Shown piece after piece: positions 26,468-34,236 of a stretch of 49,955 bases of DNA (position 1 is the first letter of the stretch; the number at the start of each line of letters is the position of its first letter). The stretch spans positions 10,312-60,266 of the forward strand of contig JAGWHQ010000006.1 of NCBI GenBank assembly GCA_028866655.1, written 5' to 3'. A program made the position numbers and the translations under genes. The notes beneath the pieces are model-generated. The model was given only the letters and a program-made list of their open reading frames with translations. It was not told the DNA's origin and did not search any database. Source of the DNA: Nitrososphaerota archaeon (GTDB lineage: Archaea; Thermoproteota; Nitrososphaeria; Nitrososphaerales; Nitrosopumilaceae).

Positions 26468-27973
26468 ATGAAAATTACAGTAACAGTAATCAAAGCTGAT
26501 GTTGGCGGAATCGGCGGACACACAAGACCAAGTGATGGTCTACTAAACGCCGTAAGAAATCTTGTAAAGCCACAAGTAAGAAAAGACGGTAAAGGACTCT
26601 TGATTGATTCCTATATCGGATATTGTGGAGATGACATACACATCGTTATGACTCACACTAAAGGTGTTAACAATTCCCAAGTCCATGGACTTGCATGGCG
26701 TGCATTTGAAGCCGCAACTAGAGTTGCAAAGAGTGAAGGGCTTTATGGTGCAGGTCAAGATTTGTTGAAGGACTCATTTTCTGGAAACGTAAAGGGTATG
26801 GGACCTGGTGTTGCAGAAATGACATTTGATGAAAGACCAAATGAAGCATTTACAATTTATGCAGCAGACAAGACTGAACCTGGTGCATTCAATTATCCAT
26901 TCTATAGAATGTTTGTTGACGCGCTATCAAATACTGGTTTAATTGTAAACCAGAACTTGGCAAGAGGTGTCAGAATTTCAGTAATGGATGTGGAAAAAGG
27001 CAAAATTGCTACATTAGAAATGTGGCAAGACAAGCCAACATTAGAAGCAGCTCTGATGTATCCTGGAAGATACGTCATATCTACAGTATCCACTAAAGAT
27101 AACCAACCAATATTGTCTGCATCGACTGATAGATTGCACAACATTGCAGGAACATATGTTGGAAAAGACGATCCTATTTGTATAGTTAGAACTCAAAAAG
27201 ACTTTCCAGCAACAGAAGAAGCAGGTTCAGCATTTAACAACCCACATCTTGTTGCAGGAAATACCAGAGGAAGTCATCACATGCCATTGATGCCAGTGAA
27301 AATCAACTCACCAGCAAGCATCAACTATGCGATTCCAATAGTATCAGCACTTGTGTTTTCAATGCACAACGGAGTATTGACAGGTCCAATCGATGGATTT
27401 GGAACTGAAGACTGGGATTATGTTAGAAACATAGCAATGAGACGAGCCGTTGCAATTAGAAGTCAAGGATTTGTTCATCCTGCAACTTTGGTTCCAGACG
27501 AATTGGAATATGGTGTAGGTTACAAGGCAAGAATGAGTGTCTTATGGAGTAAGATGAGACCAATTCCAGGATCACAACAAAATACAAAACCAGGACAAAA
27601 ACAAAATCCGGGAAATAAACAAGGTAACAGACCACAACAACAGAAACAAGGACAACATCCTCAGCAAGGTCAAAGACCTCAACAGGGACAGAGACCTCAG
27701 CAAAAACAACAACAAGGTCAACCAAGACCTCAAGGTCAGCGACCTCCACAAAATGGACAAAGACCACAAGGACAACATCCACAACAAAAACAGCAACTAA
27801 AACCACAAACAGTATCTTCCACTACTGAAAAAACTGTAAAATCATCTGAAGCTAAAGTAAAGAAACCACGTGCACCACGAAAGAAGAAAGCAGAAACTGC
27901 TACAGAAAAACCAGCAGAAGGCACAGTTTCAACAACTGAGACACCAAAGACCGAGACTAGTGCCTCATCTTAG
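26468..27973 (+). CDS. fbp: Fructose-1,6-bisphosphate aldolase/phosphatase with long low-complexity tail
   Basis: 501 residues. Residues 1-~365 are a complete bifunctional FBPA/P, which joins triose phosphates and removes the 1-phosphate in gluconeogenesis: DVGGIGGHTRPS at 11-22, GYCGDDIHIVMTH (51-63), metal-binding Asp/His clusters, and Y230/K233 (AGTYVGKDDP) at the Schiff-base segment. Residues ~366-501 are not part of the known enzyme: 369-447 are Gln/Pro/Gly/Lys/Arg-rich (GQRPQQ-type repeats), 464-474 are basic (KKPRAPRKKK), and the rest is Thr/Ser/Glu/Ala-rich. The tail is in frame and codon use is typical, so it is probably translated and disordered. It could tether the enzyme to nucleic acid, membrane or other proteins (inference). 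Confidence 0.92.
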   Translation: MKITVTVIKADVGGIGGHTRPSDGLLNAVRNLVKPQVRKDGKGLLIDSYIGYCGDDIHIVMTHTKGVNNSQVHGLAWRAFEAATRVAKSEGLYGAGQDLLKDSFSGNVKGMGPGVAEMTFDERPNEAFTIYAADKTEPGAFNYPFYRMFVDALSNTGLIVNQNLARGVRISVMDVEKGKIATLEMWQDKPTLEAALMYPGRYVISTVSTKDNQPILSASTDRLHNIAGTYVGKDDPICIVRTQKDFPATEEAGSAFNNPHLVAGNTRGSHHMPLMPVKINSPASINYAIPIVSALVFSMHNGVLTGPIDGFGTEDWDYVRNIAMRRAVAIRSQGFVHPATLVPDELEYGVGYKARMSVLWSKMRPIPGSQQNTKPGQKQNPGNKQGNRPQQQKQGQHPQQGQRPQQGQRPQQKQQQGQPRPQGQRPPQNGQRPQGQHPQQKQQLKPQTVSSTTEKTVKSSEAKVKKPRAPRKKKAETATEKPAEGTVSTTETPKTETSASS

Positions 27974-28015
27974 GTATATTGTCTCTATTTCTCTTTTCAT
28001 TTTTATAAAATACAA

Positions 28016-28024
28016 TTTTTATTA
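28016..28024 (+). promoter_or_regulatory. TATA-like box deciding TTG start at 28047
   Basis: TTTTTATTA centred ~27 nt before TTG 28047. Confidence 0.4.
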
Positions 28025-28046
28025 TCTATTTTTACGATATGCTATA

Positions 28047-28559
28047 TTGGTAAAAAAAATACAAATTTTGATCATAGGTCATAATCAGAACGGAACAACT
28101 ATTGAACTTGAAAAAATTGCATATGAGACAGGAATGGAAGTAGCAAAATCAGGATCTGTTCTAGTGACAGGGGGATTAGATGGAGTAATGAAAGCTGCAT
28201 CTCACGGTGCAAAAGATGCGGGAGGTTTGACACTTGGAATAATTCCTCAAGATAACCCTTCATTTGCAAATGAATATTGTGATATAGTAATACCAAGCGG
28301 CATGGGTCTTGCAAGAGATTTTCTAAATGCACTTTCTGCAGACGGAGTAATAATCATCGGAGGGGGTTCAGGTACATTGTCTGAGACTTGTGCTGCATAT
28401 ATGCACAAAAAACCAATTGTTGCAATTAAAAATAGTGGAGGAATTGCAGAAAAATATGCAGACCAATATCTGGATCACAGAAAAAGTGTGCTGATAACAG
28501 GAGTATCTTCGCCAAAAGAAGCTGTTGAGACCATTTTGGAAAAAATCTATTCTACCTGA
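28047..28559 (+). CDS. LOG/TIGR00725-like nucleotide-binding protein
   Basis: 170 residues from TTG 28047; an upstream extension into the FBPA/P gene (ATG 27870) is an overlapping frame without its own promoter. The Rossmann-like pattern ILIIGHNQNG, VLVTGGLDGVMKAASHGA, GMGLARDFLNALSADGVIIIGGGSGTLSE matches the lysine-decarboxylase-like/LOG superfamily with GGGxGT, including molybdenum-cofactor-carrier-like proteins (TIGR00725). LOG enzymes hydrolyse nucleoside monophosphates; here the activity is unproven. Its last 8 nt overlap the convergent 3-hydroxyacyl-CoA dehydrogenase. Confidence 0.8.
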   Translation: MVKKIQILIIGHNQNGTTIELEKIAYETGMEVAKSGSVLVTGGLDGVMKAASHGAKDAGGLTLGIIPQDNPSFANEYCDIVIPSGMGLARDFLNALSADGVIIIGGGSGTLSETCAAYMHKKPIVAIKNSGGIAEKYADQYLDHRKSVLITGVSSPKEAVETILEKIYST

Positions 28560-29688
28560 GTGATACTAGATATTGATCTGGTTCGTAAAACTTGTTTTCT
28601 CTGGCTAGTTTTTGTAACTCTTGTACAATGTTTGAAATTCCAAATTCCTTTGCAGTATCAAACAATGGTTTTTTGAGTCCCATTCCAAGCGATAGAGCTT
28701 TTTCAATTTCAGTAACGTCACTTGCTTGGTTTGTGACAAGCCATGCTGCATTGTTAAGTATGTTTCCCAACAACTGTATTGGATTGAATTTCTTTGCTAG
28801 TTCCTCTGTTAATGTTATTCTTTCATATTGTTCTCCGGAATATTTGTAAAATCCTTCACCGCTTTTTTGTCCTAGTTTCTTTTCATTGTACAATTTTTCT
28901 ATCAATGGATGTGGATTGATTACTTTTTTGTCACGTGAATGCATTTCTAGTGTTGCTTTATGGATCACATCCATTCCAGTAAAGTCTGCAAGCTCAAATA
29001 TTCCCATTGGAAAATGTAGTGTAAATTTCACTGCGGAATCAATTTCTTCTTTTGTCGCACCAGTTCTATCCATGGCATATACAGCTTCATGCACTAGAGG
29101 GATGAATAGTCTGTTTACAATAAATCCTGGAACATCTTTTTTACACAGAACAGGCTCTTTTGAAACTGATTTTACAAAATTAATCGTTGTATCAACTAGA
29201 TCCTTCGAGGTCTTTTGGCCTGGAATGACCTCCACTAACTTCATTAATTGTGGAGGGTTGAAAAAATGAATTCCGATGAATCTTTCTGGTCTAGAGGTGG
29301 TGCTTGCAATTTCTGTTATGGGCAAAGTGCTAGTGTTTGACGCAAATACTGTTTTTTGTTGTGCAACTTTGTCAACTTCGGCGTAGACTTTTTTCTTTAA
29401 ATCCATTATTTCAGGTACTACCTCAATCATCAGATCACAATTTTTTAGCGCCTCTGCCAAATCCACTATCGGTACTATTCTTGCAAAAATCTCTTTTCCT
29501 TGATCTTCCGTAATTTTTTGTTTGGAGACTAGTTTGTCAAGTGACCATTTGATTTTCTCCATTGCTTTATCTAAAAATTGCTTTTCAATATCTCTAAGAA
29601 CTACATTGTATCCTGCCATTGCAGAAACTTGTGCAATTCCATGTCCCATTATTCCAGAACCTAAAACAGTGATATTTTTTATTGTCAT
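28552..29688 (-). CDS. 3-hydroxyacyl-CoA (3-hydroxybutyryl-CoA) dehydrogenase
   Basis: 378 residues. NAD-binding GSGIMGHGIAQVSAMAGYNV (9-28), catalytic His in IHFFNPPQLMKLVEVIPG with E further on, the ASNTSTLPI motif, and the C-terminal helical domain with DVPGFIVNRLF and KLGQKSGEGFYKY. It oxidises or reduces 3-hydroxybutyryl-CoA/acetoacetyl-CoA. In Thaumarchaeota it is a step of the 3-hydroxypropionate/4-hydroxybutyrate CO2-fixation cycle; beta-oxidation-like use is also possible. The extra C-terminal ~65 residues form a second helical unit as in longer archaeal members. Confidence 0.92.
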   Translation of the reverse strand: MTIKNITVLGSGIMGHGIAQVSAMAGYNVVLRDIEKQFLDKAMEKIKWSLDKLVSKQKITEDQGKEIFARIVPIVDLAEALKNCDLMIEVVPEIMDLKKKVYAEVDKVAQQKTVFASNTSTLPITEIASTTSRPERFIGIHFFNPPQLMKLVEVIPGQKTSKDLVDTTINFVKSVSKEPVLCKKDVPGFIVNRLFIPLVHEAVYAMDRTGATKEEIDSAVKFTLHFPMGIFELADFTGMDVIHKATLEMHSRDKKVINPHPLIEKLYNEKKLGQKSGEGFYKYSGEQYERITLTEELAKKFNPIQLLGNILNNAAWLVTNQASDVTEIEKALSLGMGLKKPLFDTAKEFGISNIVQELQKLARENKFYEPDQYLVSLR

Positions 29689-29932
29689 ATGTATTGGTCT
29701 AAATCACATCTATTTGTAAGTTTTTAAGAATTCAAATTTTTCATTAATGAATTGCTAGTTTTGTTTTTATGGCATGGTATCATACAATATTATATGTTCA
29801 GGGAATTTCCAGAACTCAAGCCACCTCATGAGAAATTTCGAGTGTCTCATATTATTTGAGGCCAGTAATGTATTCAATCTTTTACATGTTTTACTAGTTA
29901 CGAGATTTTCACTAAATTTGACTAAAGGCAGA

Positions 29933-30187
29933 CTATAGACGATCCACAATTTCTTTTATGTGTGCTGGAATTTCTGGCAACTCTCCAATGTGGCTAACAT
30001 TATTTTGTAACACATCTGGGCCAATTCGTCTCACTCTTTGGGTTCCAATCAGAGTGGCAATACCTCGATCAATATCCTTCTGAGGTAACACTGCTTTTAA
30101 TTTCTCAAGTAGAGTATTTTCATCCTCATACTTTGAAATGGCATGTTGTAAAAGTACCAGTTTATCTTCACTTGAAAGTTCAACCAT
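29933..30187 (-). CDS. Small conserved-looking helical protein
   Basis: 84 residues, helical, soluble. SSEDKLVLLQHAISKYEDENTLLEKLKAVLPQKDIDRGI then a basic TQRVRRIGPDVLQN. No recognised family. Located 41 nt downstream of the EVE-domain gene on the same strand, so possibly cotranscribed. Confidence 0.7.
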   Translation of the reverse strand: MVELSSEDKLVLLQHAISKYEDENTLLEKLKAVLPQKDIDRGIATLIGTQRVRRIGPDVLQNNVSHIGELPEIPAHIKEIVDRL

Positions 30188-30228
30188 GATTATGACTGTT
30201 TTACCTTTATAAAAAATCTTTTTAAAAA

Positions 30229-30645
30229 TTAGTTCTTTGATTTTTTTATTATTTCATCCCACAAAATTTTTGGTACAGGCATTGCAGAAAGACGCGAGTT
30301 TCTTACGAGATCCCAGTCCTTGAATCTTACATCATTTTTTATTTCATCCAAAGTAACAGGTCTTTTCAGTTTATCGGACACCTTAACGTCAAAAACTATG
30401 AATCGTTTGTCAGACTCTTTTGGATTTGAATATGGATTTGTTATTATATCCACTATGCCAACTGCTTGTCTTTCATCTCCCGTGTGATAAAAAATTGCTT
30501 TATCGCCCTTTTTCATGCTACGCATATGTTTTAGCGCCAAATTGTTATGAACCCCATCCCAGACTGTTTTTTTCTCTTTTTCTAATTTGTCAAAACTATA
30601 TACTGACGGTTCCTGTTTTAAGAGCCAGTAATTCACATAGTTCAT
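30229..30645 (-). CDS. EVE-domain protein
   Basis: 138 residues from ATG 30645; ATG 30675 adds ten residues of doubtful reality. YWLLKQEPSVYSFDKL, TVWDGVHNNLALKHMRSMKKGDKAIFYHTG and GIVDIITNPYSNPKESD are diagnostic of the EVE (thymocyte nuclear protein 1-like) domain, a PUA-related fold that binds modified bases. Role in the cell not known, possibly modified DNA or RNA recognition. Confidence 0.9.
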   Translation of the reverse strand: MNYVNYWLLKQEPSVYSFDKLEKEKKTVWDGVHNNLALKHMRSMKKGDKAIFYHTGDERQAVGIVDIITNPYSNPKESDKRFIVFDVKVSDKLKRPVTLDEIKNDVRFKDWDLVRNSRLSAMPVPKILWDEIIKKSKN

Positions 30646-30770
30646 ACAAACCTCTAATTTTATAGATTTTTCCATGCATAATAAATGAGAAAATTATCAA
30701 GAATGTGCTTTACATACATGTTGATTTAGCTATCCTCTTAAACCCCGAGTTAGATTTGAAATAGTAGATT

Positions 30771-31430
30771 TTGGATTTAGAAAAATTTACAGAAGATGTC
30801 TACACGGTTGCTGAGAAACTAACCCGTGATCAGACTCCTGAAATAAAATCAAAGACAAATTTTGTAAGAGAGAGACTAATTGAACTGTACAAAAAAAACC
30901 TAGTCAAGATAAATCATTCAGTATTAGAGATAATATGTGCCGCAAATCTGATATCTCATGGATACACCGTTGACATTGAAAAACAACTCTCAAATATTCT
31001 AGTCTGTGACGTATTTGCAACAAAAGGAGACGGTACGCTAATTCTTGAAATAGAAACAGGATTCACACCACCTGACCATGCGCTTGATACCATTGATTAT
31101 TACATTGCAAGAATATCAAGCAAGATTGCAAGATATAGCAAGCATTGCTCCAAGTTTGCATTAGCTACACCGGTTGTTGGAATTTTACCAATTCCGAAAT
31201 TATTCTTAAAACCTCCGATCAAAAGAACGCCTGAAGAGATACAAAAAATTAAAGATCTTTGTGACAGGTTTTACAAAAACCCGCCAATTGAGACAGAAGA
31301 TATTCTAAATGCCCATCTTCATTCCATATATTTGATAAATATAGACAAAGGTTTTGCAAAACAATTAGACCCGTATACTTATCTCGAATTAACTGGAAAG
31401 CTGCAAGATGCAAGTGAGCTTGACCTATAA
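30771..31430 (+). CDS. Hypothetical nuclease-like protein
   Basis: 219 residues starting with TTG at 30771; no earlier ATG in frame. Helical N-terminus (~1-60) followed by a beta-rich segment HGYTVDIEKQLSNILVCDVFAT and GTLILEIETGF, a D...E-x-E arrangement that resembles PD-(D/E)xK nucleases but with Thr where the usual Lys would stand. The C-terminal half is helical (PIKRTPEEIQKIKDLCDRFY). Probably an ancestral nuclease fold, active or not; function unknown. Confidence 0.7.
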   Translation: MDLEKFTEDVYTVAEKLTRDQTPEIKSKTNFVRERLIELYKKNLVKINHSVLEIICAANLISHGYTVDIEKQLSNILVCDVFATKGDGTLILEIETGFTPPDHALDTIDYYIARISSKIARYSKHCSKFALATPVVGILPIPKLFLKPPIKRTPEEIQKIKDLCDRFYKNPPIETEDILNAHLHSIYLINIDKGFAKQLDPYTYLELTGKLQDASELDL

Positions 31431-31447
31431 GAGAAAATTTCAATAAA

Positions 31448-31621
31448 CTGCTGTCATGTGTCTATCCTATTGATAAAAAGCGAGACAAATGTCCTATTTG
31501 CAGACAGAAATTTACAGAACATTCAGAATTGCAAGAACAGATTTGTCGAGTCATAATGGTAAAAGAGTTTTCAGGAAATTGCCCCGGCTTTGACGTTGAA
31601 AATTGGGCAAAAAAAGACTAG
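31448..31621 (+). CDS. Possible Cys-containing mini protein without a standard start
   Basis: An open frame from after the previous gene's stop to TAG 31619-31621. It reads RDKCPICRQKFTEHSELQEQICRV then EFSGNCPGFDVENWAKKD, which looks like a protein with CxxC and two further Cys. No ATG, GTG or TTG occurs upstream in frame; CTG at 31448 or 31451 would have to serve. Either non-canonical initiation, a damaged gene, or chance. Start given is nominal. Confidence 0.3.
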   Translation: MLSCVYPIDKKRDKCPICRQKFTEHSELQEQICRVIMVKEFSGNCPGFDVENWAKKD

Positions 31622-31624
31622 ATG

Positions 31625-31885
31625 TTACAGATAGTCTTTTCTTGAAACAAGTTTGTTAACCTGACGCACTACACTACGAAAAAATGAATTCTTGTCGTCG
31701 CCTTCCACTGCAAGTGTGCCGTTTTTGTAATAATATACTGCAACTTTATCATCCAAAGATATGATTTCAAATGAATCATACATTGATTCATGAAATGATG
31801 GATATTGTGATACCATATGATCTCCCTGTAATCCTTTTTTCACACGAATGTATGTATCTGGAGGAACTAGATTGTATCTAACCAA
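31625..31885 (-). CDS. Small hypothetical protein
   Basis: 86 residues from TTG 31885, soluble alpha/beta (VRYNLVPPDTYIRVKKGLQG, AVYYYKNGTLAV). No family recognised. The start is 6 nt after the stop of the 47-residue gene upstream, so it is the last gene of a three-gene unit. Confidence 0.65.
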   Translation of the reverse strand: MVRYNLVPPDTYIRVKKGLQGDHMVSQYPSFHESMYDSFEIISLDDKVAVYYYKNGTLAVEGDDKNSFFRSVVRQVNKLVSRKDYL

Positions 31886-31891
31886 TGCATC

Positions 31892-32035
31892 TCACCCAGA
31901 ATCGCTAGTTTTTACTTGAGATTTGCGTCGTTCTTCAATACAATGGTTCATCTGTTCTGGAGTATGTTCTTTTACAGGTTTTCCACACATGGCACAAGTT
32001 GGAGTAATTGCAATAGGTTTTCGTTCAAACTTCAT
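31892..32035 (-). CDS. 47-residue zinc-binding-like protein
   Basis: ATG 32035 to TGA 31892. PTCAMCGKPVKEHTPEQMNHCIEERR contains C-x2-C then H-x8-H/C, a small one-zinc finger-like pattern. It overlaps the upstream gene by 11 nt and is 6 nt from the next, so it is part of the same unit. Missed by length cut-offs; function unknown. Confidence 0.7.
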   Translation of the reverse strand: MKFERKPIAITPTCAMCGKPVKEHTPEQMNHCIEERRKSQVKTSDSG

Positions 32036-32420
32036 AAAATTCCTCTTCCTGATCATTTGATTCTAGTACAATTAAATTATTTTTGTTCATAGACTGATCA
32101 AGCTGAATAATTGATCTTAGTATCAGCGCAGAGATACCTATATGAGATGTAAGAAATGCAGTAGCTTCTTCTATGGCGTCCTCACCTCTATATCCTTCAT
32201 CATATGTCATTTCTATGACTCCCTTGTCAGTCTCAACAAGTGCGGTAATCAAAGAATATGGTCCAAGTTTTACATCCTTTCTTTGAATGTATAGATTCAA
32301 TGTAACATTTTGTACAACATGGCCACGTTCCAAAAAGTTTCCCTTTGACATTAATACAATTGTCTTGTCTGGTGCTCTTCCAATTCTTTCGGAATCTGCA
32401 ACTTCAATTACTTTGTCCAT
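32025..32420 (-). CDS. Hypothetical protein, first of three-gene unit
   Basis: 131 residues, soluble, beta-rich first half (TIVLMSKGNFLERGHVVQNV, LNLYIQRKDVKLGPYSLITALVE) then helical (EDAIEEATAFLTSHIGI). Tail acidic (EEEFYEV). No family recognised. The two following small genes overlap or nearly touch, suggesting one transcript. Confidence 0.72.
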   Translation of the reverse strand: MDKVIEVADSERIGRAPDKTIVLMSKGNFLERGHVVQNVTLNLYIQRKDVKLGPYSLITALVETDKGVIEMTYDEGYRGEDAIEEATAFLTSHIGISALILRSIIQLDQSMNKNNLIVLESNDQEEEFYEV

Positions 32421-32493
32421 GAATTAATTACAGTATCATTCTAGATAATCTTTCTTAGTGTAGGTATTATAAAATTAAAAATTTTGAGCTAAA

Positions 32494-32748
32494 TTATTTT
32501 TCTTCATCTATTGTACCCCCCTGACCATAAATTGCAGGTATTGATACAGTACTAGTAACATGTGGAACACTTCGCACTTTGCCTATTGTCGAATCAACCT
32601 TTGCAACATCTGACGCTTGAATCTTGACAAAGATATCATACTTGCCCATTATTCCATTTACTTCAACTATGTTTGGCAATTCTTTTATTTTTTCTATGAC
32701 CTCTTTTTCATTTCCAGGTATGCATGTTGCAAGAATATATGTAATCAC
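32494..32748 (-). CDS. Stand-alone Lrp/AsnC ligand-binding (RAM) domain
   Basis: 84 residues. ILATCIPGNEKEVIEKIKELPNIVEVNGIMGKYDIFVKIQ and the later VPHVTSTVSIPAI fit the AsnC/Lrp C-terminal effector domain (beta-alpha-beta-beta-alpha-beta). The HTH of full-length Lrp is absent. Such proteins form amino-acid-binding oligomers or join regulators from elsewhere. Confidence 0.88.
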   Translation of the reverse strand: MITYILATCIPGNEKEVIEKIKELPNIVEVNGIMGKYDIFVKIQASDVAKVDSTIGKVRSVPHVTSTVSIPAIYGQGGTIDEEK

Positions 32749-32905
32749 ATCCAGTCCTGACTATTTTAGATGTTAAATATCTTTTGAAAAACAGGATGAA
32801 CTTGATGGTTTTTACTGAAACTTTACAAGAAAATGTAGGATAGAACAATTTTCTACTATAATCCATCGATCATGTCTAAATATAACAAAATCAATATCTG
32901 TTTTA

Positions 32906-33661
32906 ATGAGTAGAATAATACCTGCAATTGCACTAGCTAGTATTCTAGTATTGTCTGTTATGGCGTTTAACGGACCTGCTGGAATTAGTTATACTGCAAA
33001 TGCATTCTCTGACAGAGATGACAAATCAAAACAATTCGAGAATGACCATCATGAGTTTCATGGAAAACGAAACATTTGTCCAAGCCAAAGCTTTTTGACA
33101 GAACCAAATTCAAGAGGTGCTAAACAAATTTTGGACATTTCATACATTGTACAAAATGATGAAGACTCTGGGATTGGAAGCTATTGGGCCCTTGATCATT
33201 TCAATGAACATCTAAAGGTGTGGAAGCTTGCAGACGGTTCATTTTATGCAATCAAAAAATTTGATGGGATATTTGCAGCACCACAAGGTGCGATGGATCC
33301 AGGTACGGGAACACGGACACAAAACGAGTCCTCATTTGGTGATATAACAGGAGGTTATGTTGCGATACTCAATGGAACATTTGCACCAGGAGCACATCCA
33401 ACTAGTGGAAACATTGGAACATTCAACTATGGTGGAACAACAAGAGATGTACTTCTTGGAACATACAGCACCCAAACAGGTGATGCTCCAAATCCATATG
33501 ACTGGACAACCACATACTTTAGCACCCAAAGCGGTTTTACTGAAACACATTGGGGGTGGACTTATACTCTTGACCCCGAATTCCAGTCAAGTACTTCAGT
33601 CAACCAATGGTGTAATTATAACGATGTAGACGGCGGAAACTCGGGCAACATCAGGTCATAA
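32906..33661 (+). CDS. Secreted protein of unknown function
   Basis: 251 residues. Signal peptide ~1-33 (IIPAIALASILVLSVMAF ... ANAFS). The mature part is rich in Gly, Thr, Asn and aromatic residues (SYWALDHFNEHLKVW, FDGIFAAPQGAMDPGTGT, THWGWTYTLDPEF), has two Cys (ICPSQ; QWCNY) that may form a disulfide, and no membrane anchor. No family recognised; looks like an extracellular beta-sandwich. Confidence 0.75.
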   Translation: MSRIIPAIALASILVLSVMAFNGPAGISYTANAFSDRDDKSKQFENDHHEFHGKRNICPSQSFLTEPNSRGAKQILDISYIVQNDEDSGIGSYWALDHFNEHLKVWKLADGSFYAIKKFDGIFAAPQGAMDPGTGTRTQNESSFGDITGGYVAILNGTFAPGAHPTSGNIGTFNYGGTTRDVLLGTYSTQTGDAPNPYDWTTTYFSTQSGFTETHWGWTYTLDPEFQSSTSVNQWCNYNDVDGGNSGNIRS

Positions 33662-33725
33662 TCTCACAAAATCCTTTTCTTTATTTTTCATTATTCCACT
33701 AGATAATCTCTAAACCAATTTGTTA

Positions 33726-33733
33726 CATTATTT
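33726..33733 (+). promoter_or_regulatory. TATA-like box for gene at 33756
   Basis: CATTATTT centred ~26 nt before ATG 33756; supports this start over TTG 33720. Confidence 0.4.
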
Positions 33734-33755
33734 GCACATAGCATGGTATCCCAGT

Positions 33756-34225
33756 ATGACTAGAACCCAAGACATGAAGATGAGAGACAACGCTACAGAG
33801 AATCTAATAAAAATGTCAGAGAGTGTCAGAGAGGAAATAACTAGAGATGTCTTGGATACATTTGGTATCGACCTGTCAAATCAAGAACTTGTATACCATG
33901 ACAAGACAAAACCTGTTTGGACCCAACAGATTTGTGATAACAAGGCTTTGAGACAAGAATTGGACTCGTTCCTAAGGCTAGTACAAAATAATGTAGAACA
34001 CCTACCTGAAATGATAAAGTTTGAAAAAGAACACCCTGTACAATTGAAGAAAACAACTCTCATGATTCAATATCCTATGATCTCGAGTTTCTCTGGATAT
34101 GCGAGTCTCACGTGAAAAAATTTGAGAAAGAGAACCACTTGTCACAAAAGGAGATATTAAAATACAATACTAGAATTCAAGATCTAAAAGACAAGATACG
34201 AAATATCACAGTAGATAACTTATAG
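33756..34225 (+). pseudogene. Hypothetical gene with apparent one-base deletion (frameshift)
   Basis: From ATG 33756 the frame runs to TGA 34113-34115, but its last ~22 codons look unlike a protein. In the +2 frame the sequence from just after the C-run at 34034-34036 reads CTIEENNSHDSISYDLEFLWICESHVKK..., continues smoothly through KFEKENHLSQKEILKYNTRI and ends TAG at 34225. Adding one C to the CCC run would give one ~156-residue helical protein (EKEHPCTIEE junction). Hence a -1 error or real inactivation. Alternatively a separate 37-codon gene starts at GTG 34112, overlapping the stop. No family recognised. Confidence 0.6.
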
Positions 34226-34236
34226 AAGCAATGTAT

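Noticed and set aside
27456-27924. Long antisense frames over the FBPA/P tail (Leu/Val/Phe-rich)
   Set aside because: They mirror the CAA/CCA-rich tail codons; no promoter and unnatural composition.
27870-28046. N-terminal extension of the LOG-like protein
   Set aside because: Overlaps the FBPA/P end, low-complexity, and the domain begins at 28047.
29767-29949. 60-codon minus-strand frame
   Set aside because: Overlaps the start of nothing recognisable, no promoter, unlikely composition; the 244-nt gap otherwise seems empty.
33332-33629. Overlapping frames in the secreted-protein gene
   Set aside because: Repetitive composition of the Gly/Thr-rich gene explains them.
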